Assembly (NCBI RefSeq): GCF_002959895.1
Contig: NZ_PPDD01000012.1
Span: forward strand, 186,001 to 250,000
Length of the DNA stretch: 64,000 nt
Direction: 5' to 3'
Origin: Veillonella infantium
GTDB taxonomy: Bacteria > Bacillota > Negativicutes > Veillonellales > Veillonellaceae
Shown: positions 15,656 to 24,239 of the stretch, piece after piece
How the letters are laid out: the number at the start of each line of letters is the position of its first letter
Position numbering within the stretch: the first letter of the stretch is position 1
Notes under the pieces: model-generated
Database searches by the model: none
What the model saw: the letters and a program-made list of their open reading frames with translations, nothing else
What the model was told of the DNA's origin: nothing
Translations under genes and position numbers: made by a program

Positions 15656-16885
15656 TTAGAATTTTAATGTTTTAATTCTTTCAACGGCGCGAATTGTATT
15701 TTCACGGCTACCGAAAGCTGTTAAACGAAGGTAGCCTTCGCCGTGAGGACCAAAGCCAGAGCCTGGTGTAGATACGATTTGAACTTGTTCGAGCAAGATG
15801 TCGAATAATTCCCAGCTAGTCATATTACCAGGAGTTTTTAGCCAAATGTATGGAGCGTCAACGCCGCCGTATACAGTAAGGCCGATAGATTCAAGACCTT
15901 CTTTGATAATACGAGCGTTTTCTTTGTAGTATGCAATGTTAGCGCGAGTTTGTTCGCGGCCTTCTTTTGTGTATACTGCTTCAGCACTGCGTTGGATGAT
16001 GTAAGGAACACCATTGAATTTAGTGCATTGGCGACGGTTCCACATAGGGTTTAGTGCTTGGCGTTCGCCGGATTTAGTTTTACCAGTCACTTCTTTAGGT
16101 ACAACTGCGTAAGCACAACGAGTACCAGTGAAACCTGCAGTTTTGGAGAAGGAACGGAACTCGATAGCTACTTCACGAGCGCCTTCGATTTCGTAGATGG
16201 ATTTTACAGTGTCTTCTGTGCTGATGAAAGCTTCATAAGCAGAGTCGAACATCAAAATTGCATCATTATCTTTACACCATTTGATCCATTCTGCTAAACG
16301 AGCACGGCTCAAAACAGTACCAGTTGGATTGTTAGGGGAGCAAAGATATACGATATCTACACGTTCAGAAGGGAATTCTGGAGAGAAGTTGTTTTCTGCG
16401 TAAGTAGGGAGGTATACAACCTTTTGGAAGATACCATCTACTGCTTCGCCAGTACGACCGCCCATAACGTTAGAGTCTAAGTATACTGGGTACACTGGAT
16501 CAGTAATAGCGATGATGTTATCTTCGCTGAATAATTCTTGGATGTTACCAACATCAGATTTTGCACCATCGGAAACGAATACTTCGTCAATCGCAATGTC
16601 TACACCTAATGGTTTGTAGTCGCCATCAACAATAGCTTGACGTAAGAAGTCATAACCTTGTTCAGGACCGTAACCGCGGAATGTTTCAGCTTTGCCCATT
16701 TCTTGGACAGCCTTGCTCATAGCATCAATAATTGCAGGAACAAGCGGCAATGTAACATCGCCAATACCAAGACGAATGATGTCTGCATCTGGATGCGCTG
16801 CTTGGTAATCTGCAACCTTTTTAGCGATATTAGCAAATAAATAAGAACCTTGTAGGTTTAAATAGTTTTCATTAATATTAGCCAT
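15656..16885 (-). CDS. dapL: LL-Diaminopimelate aminotransferase
   Basis: The 409-residue class I/II PLP enzyme converts tetrahydrodipicolinate to LL-DAP using glutamate. The N-terminal [15 protein letters not shown] and [11 protein letters not shown] motifs, [14 protein letters not shown], the SDGAKSD segment and the PLP lysine motif [15 protein letters not shown] identify DapL rather than a generic aspartate aminotransferase. The start at 16885 follows AAAGGAG. It precedes ddh, with a terminator between them. Confidence 0.95.
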   Translation of the reverse strand: MANINENYLNLQGSYLFANIAKKVADYQAAHPDADIIRLGIGDVTLPLVPAIIDAMSKAVQEMGKAETFRGYGPEQGYDFLRQAIVDGDYKPLGVDIAIDEVFVSDGAKSDVGNIQELFSEDNIIAITDPVYPVYLDSNVMGGRTGEAVDGIFQKVVYLPTYAENNFSPEFPSERVDIVYLCSPNNPTGTVLSRARLAEWIKWCKDNDAILMFDSAYEAFISTEDTVKSIYEIEGAREVAIEFRSFSKTAGFTGTRCAYAVVPKEVTGKTKSGERQALNPMWNRRQCTKFNGVPYIIQRSAEAVYTKEGREQTRANIAYYKENARIIKEGLESIGLTVYGGVDAPYIWLKTPGNMTSWELFDILLEQVQIVSTPGSGFGPHGEGYLRLTAFGSRENTIRAVERIKTLKF

Positions 16886-17224
16886 GATGACTCCTTTTTA
16901 TAATCAGATTTCTCTATATATAGTAAATTATATAGAATAATGACGCAAGGATTTTCTATAGAATTTTTCTTTAATCTAAACAGTATAAGTACTTTTAATA
17001 TAAAAGATTATAATATGGGGAATTTATTACTCGTAGTGAATAGTATAGTAAAAGCATAATAAATTTACATTAACTTTAGTTATTATTGATTTGAGGTGGG
17101 CGTTTCATCATTTACTCATAAAATTCTTGCTGATATAATTAATTTATAGTATAAATCTAACGGATATCACATATAAGCTAGTTATTCTTAATATTGGGGA
17201 AATTATTGATAAGGGAGAATAGAG
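16886..17224. other. Intergenic gap between dapL and the nuclease/MBL module
   Basis: These 339 bases are AT-rich and must hold the dapL promoter (minus) and the promoter of the nuclease-like gene (plus). I see no convincing RNA element, repeat or attachment site. It marks the left edge of an AT-rich accessory island. Confidence 0.5.
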
Positions 17225-18301
17225 ATGTCTGATTGTAAGCAGTTTTATAACAATATTTGCAAAGAAATTAGTAGGAGCGATAAATTAAAAGACTTTGAAA
17301 CAATATTTAGTGTTAAACAAGGCTCTAAAGACAAGAACGTAAAGCTTACAGAGGTGCAAAAATTTGCGGCAAACTTTTATAAAGCACCTATTATTAACTA
17401 CAAAGGGCATGTAACAGGTAAATCAAAAGTCAATAATACTCGATATAGCGAAGTTATTGCAGATACACTTGTATCAAAAGGTTACATTAAAACATGGCTC
17501 GAATTAGAACCTTTAAGACCTAAACATTTTGATACAGGTCATAATCATTCTGAAAGTGTGGATATAAATAAGTTGCAGAGCAGTAATCGAAAAGAAGAAA
17601 TCTTAGCAAAACTATTATTCTATCAACGTGACGTTAAGGATTTAGGTTATATTTTTGATTATCAAACACCGCTGAAAGCAAGTTTAAGTGATTCGTATGG
17701 CAAAATAGATCTTTTAGGTTATAACTCCAAAGATAAATGTTATTCAATAATTGAATTGAAATATCGTCCATCTGGGAGCGATGAAACTTTACTGCGATGT
17801 GTTTTAGAGGCGTATACATATTACAAATTATTTGATTTGAATCAGATAGAATCTGCTCAAGATCATAACGGTATAACTGAATTGAGAGCATTAAAGGATT
17901 ATAAACATACTAAGAACGCTGAATTAGTAATTTTATTTGATGAGAAGTCTCGGGCTAAAGACGATGGCGGAGAAAACTTAAATTTAATGCTACGGATAGA
18001 TTTGCCGAATAAAGATAAAGCAGATAAAACAAAGAAAGCAAATTATCCGTCTAAAACAGTTGAAAGCCAGCAGCATAAAGAGTGTCAAGATTTACTTAAT
18101 TCCGATAAACGTAATTCTTTACGAACTTTGTGTGACAGAATCTTAGAACAAGAGCCTAAGTTGAAACAAATTCGATTTGTTGTATTACGTGCTGATACAG
18201 ATAGTAAATCTTCTTATCCAACAAATATAAAAGGTTGGTCTAGAAAATTTGATCGATTATATCGAGCAGAAACATTGCTAACTATTCCTAGCAAAGGTTA
18301 A
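17225..18301 (+). CDS. PD-(D/E)XK nuclease-like protein, function unknown
   Basis: I do not recognise a named family for this 358-residue protein. The central part (about residues 120-205) reads like a PD-(D/E)XK nuclease core: a helix NRKEEILAKLLF, then D162 in GKIDLLGY, E177 and K179 in IIELKYRPSG, then a helix LLRCVLEAYTYYKLF. The N-terminal 110 residues and the Lys-rich C-terminal part have no clear assignment. It has no signal peptide or membrane segment. Base composition is more AT-rich than in neighbouring housekeeping genes. It ends two bases before a beta-CASP hydrolase gene, so the two are almost certainly co-translated. Confidence 0.6.
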   Translation: MSDCKQFYNNICKEISRSDKLKDFETIFSVKQGSKDKNVKLTEVQKFAANFYKAPIINYKGHVTGKSKVNNTRYSEVIADTLVSKGYIKTWLELEPLRPKHFDTGHNHSESVDINKLQSSNRKEEILAKLLFYQRDVKDLGYIFDYQTPLKASLSDSYGKIDLLGYNSKDKCYSIIELKYRPSGSDETLLRCVLEAYTYYKLFDLNQIESAQDHNGITELRALKDYKHTKNAELVILFDEKSRAKDDGGENLNLMLRIDLPNKDKADKTKKANYPSKTVESQQHKECQDLLNSDKRNSLRTLCDRILEQEPKLKQIRFVVLRADTDSKSSYPTNIKGWSRKFDRLYRAETLLTIPSKG

Positions 18302-18303
18302 GT

Positions 18304-19479
18304 ATGAATATAATTATCCATCGTGGCACTCATCAGATTGGTGGTAGTGCCATAGAAATTAGTACAGCATCTACTCACATTATGTTAGATTTTGGTAATG
18401 AATTAAGTTTAGATGAAAAGTACACACCTATAAATCTGGATATAGACGGTGTTACAAAAGGAATGCCGGATTGTGACGGTATTGTGATTTCTCATTATCA
18501 TATGGATCATTTAGGCCAACTAACCTCTGCACTATCAGAAATTCCATTATATATGGGTGAATTAAGTAAGGAAATCGCGCTAATAGGTGCTGAGTATCAA
18601 GATAGAGGTTTATACTTGCGCTTATTAGGTGCTAATACATTTCGGGGCGGAGATGTCTTTTCTATTGGTGATATACGTATCAGACCTTTAGTTATCGATC
18701 ATAGTGCTGCGGATAGTTATATGTTTGTCATTGAAGCAGAAGGTAAACGTGTCTTATATACAGGTGATTTCCGGATGCATGGGTTGCGCCATCACGTATT
18801 AGACAAATTAGTTAATACCTATATAGGTGAGGTTGATGTATTAATTACAGAGGGCACCTCATTGTCTAGAGACGCAGGTGATTATATATCTGAAGCCACA
18901 GTGTTAGACGATATTTCTTCATATATTCAAGATGGGAAATATGTTTTTGTTATGTGTTCCTCTACGAATATTGACCGTATTATGGGGATTTGGCAGAATA
19001 TGCCAACTGATAAAGTACTCATTTGTGATGCTTATCAGAAAAGAATATTAGATACTGTGATTAACAATGTATATTATGAAAGTTCTTTGTATCGTAGACA
19101 TGATAGTCCGCTAGTTCTTGATAAAGGCAAGTATCCTAAATACTATATGGAACATGGATTTGTATCCTTAGTAAGAGGGACAGAAAATTTTATTTCTAAA
19201 ATTAAAGAGTTCCCTAAAGATGATGTACGTATTATATATTCAATGTGGACAGGATATATTGAGGAAAATCTTCCGTTAAGAAATCTACTAAATATCTATC
19301 CATCTTATATATGTCATGCCAGTGGTCATGTGTCTAAAGATAATTTGATTAAGTTTATAGAATTAGTTAATCCTGACGTTATTATTCCGGTTCACACTGA
19401 TAATCCTGAGAGATTAGAGGCATTAGTACCTAATAGAAATGTGTATATCGTTAATGATAATGAGCCATTTATCATATAA
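18304..19479 (+). CDS. RNase J-like beta-CASP metallo-beta-lactamase-fold hydrolase
   Basis: The 391-residue protein has the metallo-beta-lactamase motifs: D29 in MLDFG, H64-x-H66-x-D68-H69 (SHYHMDHLG), H133 and D155 (TGDFRMHG). It also has beta-CASP-type C-terminal motifs HASGHVS (about 338) and IIPVHTDNPE (about 361-368), like RNase J and CPSF73-type nucleases. It is much shorter than RNase J (about 555 residues) and lacks its C-terminal domain, so it is not the housekeeping enzyme. RNA or DNA cleavage is likely. Pairing with the nuclease-like gene two bases upstream suggests one system. Confidence 0.8.
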   Translation: MNIIIHRGTHQIGGSAIEISTASTHIMLDFGNELSLDEKYTPINLDIDGVTKGMPDCDGIVISHYHMDHLGQLTSALSEIPLYMGELSKEIALIGAEYQDRGLYLRLLGANTFRGGDVFSIGDIRIRPLVIDHSAADSYMFVIEAEGKRVLYTGDFRMHGLRHHVLDKLVNTYIGEVDVLITEGTSLSRDAGDYISEATVLDDISSYIQDGKYVFVMCSSTNIDRIMGIWQNMPTDKVLICDAYQKRILDTVINNVYYESSLYRRHDSPLVLDKGKYPKYYMEHGFVSLVRGTENFISKIKEFPKDDVRIIYSMWTGYIEENLPLRNLLNIYPSYICHASGHVSKDNLIKFIELVNPDVIIPVHTDNPERLEALVPNRNVYIVNDNEPFII

Positions 19480-19518
19480 TTCCTTTAAGAAATTTCGCAT
19501 TTGATGTATAATAAATAA

Positions 19519-19627
19519 AAAGAGAGCCATCAACGTGTGGTTGCGTTAGGCTCATCTTATAAATGTTTTCTTATGATTGCCTAGCGTGCGAGTATTTTGA
19601 ATACTCTGTTGCGTTAGGCTTTTGTCT
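19519..19627 (+). ncRNA. Putative antisense RNA antitoxin to the 19710 toxin
   Basis: A perfect TATAAT at 19507-19512 is followed by a segment ending in a strong hairpin (outer arms about 19580-19587 with 19613-19620; inner GAGTATT with AATACTC) and TTTTGTCTTT. The RNA of about 110 nt would be fully complementary to the 3' part of the toxin mRNA running the other way. The -35 region is weak. Confidence 0.5.
19522..19553 (-). terminator. Terminator of the 19710 toxin mRNA
   Basis: On the minus strand GAGCC (19549-19553) pairs with GGCTC (19524-19528) and is followed by TCTTTTTATTT. It would end the toxin message so that its 3' part overlaps the antisense RNA. Confidence 0.5.
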
Positions 19628-19632
19628 TTATA

Positions 19633-19710
19633 CTATTTGAATAGTGCAAAGAGTGATATTGCTATGGAAATTACAAAAAGAATTAAGTAGTACTTTTCGA
19701 ATTTGCTCAT
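19633..19710 (-). CDS. Putative type I toxin, single-helix membrane peptide (25 aa)
   Basis: The peptide begins MSKFEKYY and continues as one hydrophobic helix (LILFVISIAISLFALF) ending in Lys. Size, charge pattern and the N-terminal FE motif resemble Fst/TxpA/holin-like type I toxins, though I cannot assign a subfamily. The ribosome site AAGGTGGTGAT is very strong but lies in a hairpin. The probable mRNA promoter is a TATACT at 19764-19769 with a poor -35. It directly follows the nuclease/beta-CASP pair on the other strand. Confidence 0.65.
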   Translation of the reverse strand: MSKFEKYYLILFVISIAISLFALFK

Positions 19711-19713
19711 AGT

Positions 19714-19732
19714 ATCACCACCTTTCGGTGAT
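19714..19732 (-). promoter_or_regulatory. Shine-Dalgarno-sequestering hairpin of the 19710 toxin
   Basis: On the minus strand ATCACC-GAAA-GGTGGTGAT folds on itself and hides the toxin ribosome site three bases before the ATG. This is a standard translation lock in type I toxin mRNAs. Confidence 0.7.
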
Positions 19733-19822
19733 GAGCCTAACTCACGTGATGACTCTTAGCATTAGTATATCAATGTAATTTTAGGAAAAATAGAATTGAC
19801 ATTTTGTTATATACCAATTTTT

Positions 19823-19848
19823 GCGTAGTGTTTTACTACGCTTTTTTA
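19823..19848 (+). terminator. Terminator-like hairpin before the MFS gene
   Basis: GCGTAGT (19823-19829) pairs with ACTACGC (19835-19841), followed by a T run. It has A-runs on the other side and may stop transcripts entering or leaving the island. Confidence 0.75.
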
Positions 19849-19945
19849 TTGAAAAATATCAAAACTATATAGGATTAACTTTGTTTTTGATATAATCTAA
19901 ATAAATACATATTATCGTGCGATTTTATATGAAAGTGGTGTCTTT

Positions 19946-21130
19946 ATGCTGACGATTAGCAATAAAGGATGGCTTTTTACTTCTATATTAAGTGCTTTGA
20001 TGGCGTTTACGTCGTTGTCGACGGATATTTATTTGCCTGCCATGCCAGAGATGGGGCGTGATCTCCATGGTGATGCAGAGCTTACGTTGACGGGCTTCTT
20101 AATTGGTTTTGCGTTGGCACAGCTGTTTTGGGGCGCCGTTAGCGATAAAATTGGTCGTAAGAAGCCTTTGGTTATAGGGATAGGCTTATTTATTATAGGC
20201 TCTGTGGGCTGTGCTCTAAGTTCGTCTATGCTGGAATTACTAGCTTGGCGTGTATTTCAAGCCTTTGGTGCCTGCGTAGGGCCTATGTTATCACGGGCTA
20301 TGATTCGTGACTTATATGGTCGGACTGAGGCTGCAAAAATGTTATCTACATTAGCCATTGTTATGGCCATAGCTCCTATAGCAGGGCCGATGTTAGCAGG
20401 GCATTTACTCGTATGGTATACATGGCATTCCATATTTTGGTTGCTTGTTGCCATCGGTATTTTAATGCTTGTTGCCGTATTAGTCATTCCTGAAACACAT
20501 CCTGTAGAGAAACGTAGTAAAAAGTCTATAGCTCATACCTATAATAATTATTGGATTTTATTGCGCAATAAAGGCTTTATGAAGTATACGCTATGTGTCA
20601 GTTCCTTTTATATTGCTATCTATGCATTTTTAACAGGTTCGCCTTATGTATATATTGATGTCTATGAGGTACCAAAAGAGTACTTTGGTTATCTCTTTTC
20701 TGTTAATATTATTGGCGTCATGTTATTAAGCGCCATCAATCGACGCATTGTAAGTGCTATACGTCTCGATAGATTATTGAGATTTGCCACCTTATTTGCT
20801 GCTATTTGTGTATCCGTTGTAATGGGCCTGATTGTCTTAGGCTACCATTCGCTGTGGTTAATCGTTATTGGTTGTTTTTTATTCTTCTCTATGAACGGCA
20901 TCATTGCGGCTGTAACGAATGCATTAGCTTTAGATAGAGCAGGTAGAATGGCTGGCTCTGGGGCAGCATTATTAGGGGCTATGCAATATGGTAGTGGTAT
21001 TGTATCATCGTTGATGCTTACCTTCTTACCAAACGATACGGCAGATCCTATGATGGGGGTTATTACATTATTTGTTATTATTTGCGCCATTATCGCTTTT
21101 CCTGAGGATGAAAAATATAATCGTATATAA
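19946..21130 (+). CDS. Bcr/CflA-family multidrug efflux MFS transporter
   Basis: The 394-residue protein has twelve predicted membrane helices and the Bcr/CflA pattern: STDIYLPAMPEMGRDL in helix 1, then LAQLFWGAVSDKIGRKKPL (MFS motif A) and WRVFQAFGACVGPMLSRAMIRDL. Members export bicyclomycin, sulfonamides, chloramphenicol or cysteine. The substrate cannot be read from sequence. The ATG at 19946 follows AAAGTGGTG. It is a single-gene unit with a terminator at its end. Confidence 0.9.
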   Translation: MLTISNKGWLFTSILSALMAFTSLSTDIYLPAMPEMGRDLHGDAELTLTGFLIGFALAQLFWGAVSDKIGRKKPLVIGIGLFIIGSVGCALSSSMLELLAWRVFQAFGACVGPMLSRAMIRDLYGRTEAAKMLSTLAIVMAIAPIAGPMLAGHLLVWYTWHSIFWLLVAIGILMLVAVLVIPETHPVEKRSKKSIAHTYNNYWILLRNKGFMKYTLCVSSFYIAIYAFLTGSPYVYIDVYEVPKEYFGYLFSVNIIGVMLLSAINRRIVSAIRLDRLLRFATLFAAICVSVVMGLIVLGYHSLWLIVIGCFLFFSMNGIIAAVTNALALDRAGRMAGSGAALLGAMQYGSGIVSSLMLTFLPNDTADPMMGVITLFVIICAIIAFPEDEKYNRI

Positions 21131-21139
21131 TATTAGTGA

Positions 21140-21178
21140 AAGCAAGGGTTTAAAATTGAACTCTTGCTTTCATTCTTT
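21140..21178 (+). terminator. Terminator of the MFS gene
   Basis: AAGCAAG pairs with CTTGCTT around an AT-rich loop, followed by TCATTCTTTTTT. It overlaps the probable -35 region of the rpsF promoter. Confidence 0.75.
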
Positions 21179-21186
21179 TTTTAGGT

Positions 21187-21243
21187 TATAATAGTAAGGC
21201 TTATTGATGGTAAGCACTTCCTACCCCTATGTGTCGATAGGGG
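21187..21243 (+). promoter_or_regulatory. rpsF operon promoter and leader hairpin
   Basis: A perfect TATAAT is at 21187-21192, with TTGCTT 17 bases upstream. The leader contains a hairpin CCCCTAT (21224-21230) with ATAGGGG (21237-21243) and a CCG at 21251. This resembles the S6:S18-binding leaders that autoregulate rpsF operons in many bacteria. The match to that element was judged by eye only. Confidence 0.5.
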
Positions 21244-21272
21244 CATTAGTCCGAAAGAGGAGGTGATTTTGT

Positions 21273-21557
21273 ATGAACAAATACGAAGTCATGTTTATTG
21301 TGAAACCAGCTGAAGAGGAAGCAACTAACGCTGTTATTGAAAAAGTAGAAGCTTTAATTGCTCGTGTAGGCGGCACAGTAGAAAAGGTAGATCGTTGGGG
21401 CAAGCGTCGTCTTGCTTACGCTGTGAAGAAATTCACTGACGGTTTCTATGTATTGATCAACTTTGAAGCAGCACCTGCTGAAATCAAAGAAATCGATCGT
21501 GTATTGAAAATCAACGATGAAGTCCTAAGACATCTAATTGTTAAACACGAAGCATAA
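21273..21557 (+). CDS. rpsF: 30S ribosomal protein S6
   Basis: The 94-residue protein starts MNKYEVMFIVKP and keeps the conserved GGTVEKVDRWGKRRLAYAVKKFTDGFYVLINF core of S6, which pairs with S18 on the small subunit platform. The site AGAGGAGGTGAT precedes the ATG. It leads the classical rpsF-ssb-rpsR operon and is followed by ssb after 19 bases. Confidence 0.97.
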   Translation: MNKYEVMFIVKPAEEEATNAVIEKVEALIARVGGTVEKVDRWGKRRLAYAVKKFTDGFYVLINFEAAPAEIKEIDRVLKINDEVLRHLIVKHEA

Positions 21558-21576
21558 TTAAAGCCTGGAGGAAAAC

Positions 21577-21975
21577 ATGAACTCTGTACAAATTCTAGGT
21601 AATTTAGCTCGTGATCCTGAAGTACGCTATACCAAAACTGGTCGTGCAGTAGCAACTTTCACAGTAGCTGCTACAAACACCTATATTGATTCCACAACAA
21701 ATGAGACGAAAGAACAAACTGCTTTCATCAACTGCGTTGCTTGGGGTAAACTTGGTGAAGCGGCAGGCAATCTTCGTAAAGGCAGTCGTTGCTTTGTAGA
21801 AGGTCGTTTGCAAACTCGTTCTTACGAGACTCAGGACGGTCAAAAACGGTACGTTACTGAAGTAGTAGCGAACTTTGTGGGCCAATCCCTTGATATGAAT
21901 ACTAATTCTTTCGAAGGTGGGTCCAATTTTGATAGTTTCAGTACAGGCGGCGATGACGAAAACATCCCGTTCTAG
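21577..21975 (+). CDS. ssb: Single-stranded DNA-binding protein
   Basis: The 132-residue protein has the N-terminal OB fold (NSVQILGNLARDPEVRYTKTGRAVATFTVA, then FINCVAWGKLGEAA and VEGRLQTRSYE). It has a short acidic tail ending in DDENIPF, the C-terminal tip that recruits replication and repair proteins. The linker is short compared with E. coli SSB. It lies between rpsF and rpsR, the standard bacterial order. Confidence 0.97.
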   Translation: MNSVQILGNLARDPEVRYTKTGRAVATFTVAATNTYIDSTTNETKEQTAFINCVAWGKLGEAAGNLRKGSRCFVEGRLQTRSYETQDGQKRYVTEVVANFVGQSLDMNTNSFEGGSNFDSFSTGGDDENIPF

Positions 21976-22014
21976 TGTCAGGGACTCCTACTAATTCGAA
22001 AAGGAGGATTCGCA

Positions 22015-22245
22015 ATGAGAAGAGATAGAGGCAGAAAGCCAAGAAGAAAAGTATGCGTTTTCTGTGCAGACCATATCGATCAAATCGACTATAAAGACGT
22101 TGCTAAACTTCGTCGTTTTACGACTGAACGCGGCAAAATCTTACCTCGTCGTATTTCCGGTACTTGCGCAAAACATCAACGCAAATTGACTACATCTATC
22201 AAACGTGCACGTGCAATCGCTTTATTGCCATTCACTGCTGAATAA
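22015..22245 (+). CDS. rpsR: 30S ribosomal protein S18
   Basis: The 76-residue basic protein has the S18 pattern [24 protein letters not shown] and the C-terminal [29 protein letters not shown]. The cysteine pair at CVFC suggests a zinc-binding (C+) form. The AAGGAGG site precedes the ATG. It closes the rpsF-ssb-rpsR operon. Confidence 0.97.
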   Translation: MRRDRGRKPRRKVCVFCADHIDQIDYKDVAKLRRFTTERGKILPRRISGTCAKHQRKLTTSIKRARAIALLPFTAE

Positions 22246-22255
22246 TTGATGAATC

Positions 22256-22290
22256 AAGGCGGTACAACCATTTGGTTGTATCGCCTTTTT
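22256..22290 (+). terminator. Terminator of the rpsF-ssb-rpsR operon
   Basis: A long stem (AGGCGGTACAACCA with TGGTTGTATCGCCT) with a TT loop is followed by a T run. Confidence 0.92.
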
Positions 22291-22302
22291 GCTTTTATGA
22301 AT

Positions 22303-22335
22303 AGAGACTATGCTTTAAACGCATAGTCTCTTTTA
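22303..22335 (+). terminator. Second terminator-like hairpin after rpsR
   Basis: AGAGACTATGC (22303-22313) pairs perfectly with GCATAGTCTCT (22321-22331), followed by TTTTAT. It may back up the first terminator. Confidence 0.75.
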
Positions 22336-22574
22336 TATTCCTTTGATTCTCAGGGATTATCATATTTACTAAATTTAATAAATATTCAATATAATAGATA
22401 TAAAAATATATGATGAAAATTTATAATTATACCTTTAAAAACGGAGCCTATATGATTAATCTATATAGCCGAATTAATAAAACTAATGCATATAATCAGA
22501 AAAGCTTATGGTTTTTATACTATAATGTGAGTATATGCTTAATACTGTAAAGTTCAGTGAAAGGTGGTAAGTAC

Positions 22575-23438
22575 ATGGGATTTTTGAAAAAGGATATATC
22601 CCGTCGCCAGTTTATTGGTGGTGCTTTAGCGTTAGCAGCTGCGTCAGCTGTACCGTCATTTATACGCGGTGCCTATAAGCCAACACAATCCGATTCCTTG
22701 CAAGTATGGACTTGTGGTGGATTATCGGAAGCATTTCTAGATTTAAACCAAGTCTACACGATGCACACAGGGCACAATATTCAGTACACCGGTGCCTTTG
22801 CGGGGGCCATTGGTAAATCCTTATTGGCTGAAAAGAGCCGTACCGAAGTCTTTGGTGCTCGTGGTTTAGAGCTGGCAAAGAACATGCGCAAAAAGGGCGT
22901 AAGCATCGCTTTTGAACCATTATGTTTTACGGATTACGTCATCGTTACTCCTAAGGGGAATCCCGCAGGGATTCGGGACTTGAAGGATATGGCAGAGCCT
23001 GGTGTGCGCGTTATGTTGCCATTAGGTGCATCACCTCCTGGTAGTGCCTCTGTAAAAGGGATTATGAAGCTCTCAGGATTAACCGATGGTATTATGAAAA
23101 ACATGATAGCCGAAAATGCTTGTGTAATCTCCATGATGTGTGACCTTGTAGAAGGTAAAGCAGATGTATCTATTATTGAAAAGCGCCTTACTACACATGA
23201 TCGATTCAAGGATCGGATTGAGTACTTCCCCATTCCTGCACAATTTGTGCCGCCTGCACCACTTACTTTCACCATTAATACAATGAAATACGTACAAGAT
23301 CGTGCACTAGCTGCCGATTATATTGAATTTACACGGTCCCAAGAAGGACAACAAATTTTAGAAAATCACGGATTTACATCCGTTCATAGTGCGAGAGGTC
23401 TCGATTTGATAGAAAGGTTTGGTGTAAAAGATGTGTAG
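22575..23438 (+). CDS. Tat-exported substrate-binding protein (ModA-like)
   Basis: The 287-residue protein starts with a twin-arginine signal (SRRQFIGGALALAAASAVPSF) and then reads as a periplasmic binding protein. LQVWTCGGLSEAFLDL resembles the start of mature molybdate/tungstate-binding proteins, and the C-terminal ALAADYIEFTRSQEGQQILENHGF is typical of ModA-like SBPs. No permease or ATPase gene is adjacent. The start at 22575 follows AAAGGTGG. The stop overlaps the next gene by eight bases, coupling it to the membrane Fe-S protein and NifB-like enzyme. The ligand is unknown; molybdate or another oxyanion is a guess from family. Confidence 0.8.
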   Translation: MGFLKKDISRRQFIGGALALAAASAVPSFIRGAYKPTQSDSLQVWTCGGLSEAFLDLNQVYTMHTGHNIQYTGAFAGAIGKSLLAEKSRTEVFGARGLELAKNMRKKGVSIAFEPLCFTDYVIVTPKGNPAGIRDLKDMAEPGVRVMLPLGASPPGSASVKGIMKLSGLTDGIMKNMIAENACVISMMCDLVEGKADVSIIEKRLTTHDRFKDRIEYFPIPAQFVPPAPLTFTINTMKYVQDRALAADYIEFTRSQEGQQILENHGFTSVHSARGLDLIERFGVKDV

Positions 23439-24237
23439 TCATTGTCCGTCATCTACATCCTGTGGGTCTCAAGGTAGTTCTGGTGTATCTGGGAAACAAG
23501 CCCCTAAGAATTTAACGCTTTGGCGTCGTATCGTACAGTTTATATTCCTCTTTATTATGGGGAAATGGGTATATTATGGTATATTCCGATGCCCTTATAT
23601 CGTGCCGTTTGTAAACTGTGAAAGCTGCTCCATGATTACCTGCTGGGGCCGTATTACGACATATTTCTATGCTTGGTGGATTATTCTGCCAATTATGGTC
23701 GTATTCTTTGGTCGAGCATTCTGTAGTTGGTTCTGCCCAAGTGGGTGGGTTAACCAAATGCTGGGAAAAATATCTATGGGGCCTTTAAGAAATCGTAAAC
23801 ATTACATGCGATTCCTACAACTCGGCATGGTAGCTACTATAATTTTAGGTCTTATTGTGTATTTCAAATTTGGTAATCCCCGTATTATGATTCCTATTCG
23901 GACGAGCGATGAATATTTTAATGCAGTCATTTTATCTATGCAGTTCTCCGAATGGTATTGGGCGGCTCGCACTATAACGGTCGTGTCCATCATTGCTGGT
24001 TCCCTTATCATCGCCAATGCTTGGTGTCGCTTTGTATGTCCATTTGGTGGGGTAATGGAATTATTACGGAAAATTTCCATTTTTAAAGTATATAAAACTA
24101 GTGATTGTGACGATTGTGATGCGTGTCTACGTGTTTGTGAAATGGGTACACGACCAAATGAAATGAATTGCACCAACTGTGGTGACTGTTTGCATGTATG
24201 CCATAAAGATGCTATTAGATTTGGTCGGAAAGGTTAA
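23431..24237 (+). CDS. NapH/NosR-like membrane 4Fe-4S protein
   Basis: The 268-residue protein has a Cys-rich N-terminus (CSHCPSSTSC), about five membrane helices, and the two CxxxCP motifs of NapH/NosR/RdxH-type proteins (FCSWFCPSGW and WCRFVCPFGG). Two 4Fe-4S ferredoxin-like motifs close it (CDDCDACLRVC and CTNCGDCLHVC). Such proteins move electrons between the quinone pool or ferredoxin and periplasmic enzymes. It overlaps the binding-protein gene and is followed two bases later by the NifB-like gene. It may supply electrons to the neighbouring enzymes, but this is inference. Confidence 0.85.
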   Translation: MCSHCPSSTSCGSQGSSGVSGKQAPKNLTLWRRIVQFIFLFIMGKWVYYGIFRCPYIVPFVNCESCSMITCWGRITTYFYAWWIILPIMVVFFGRAFCSWFCPSGWVNQMLGKISMGPLRNRKHYMRFLQLGMVATIILGLIVYFKFGNPRIMIPIRTSDEYFNAVILSMQFSEWYWAARTITVVSIIAGSLIIANAWCRFVCPFGGVMELLRKISIFKVYKTSDCDDCDACLRVCEMGTRPNEMNCTNCGDCLHVCHKDAIRFGRKG

Positions 24238-24239
24238 TT

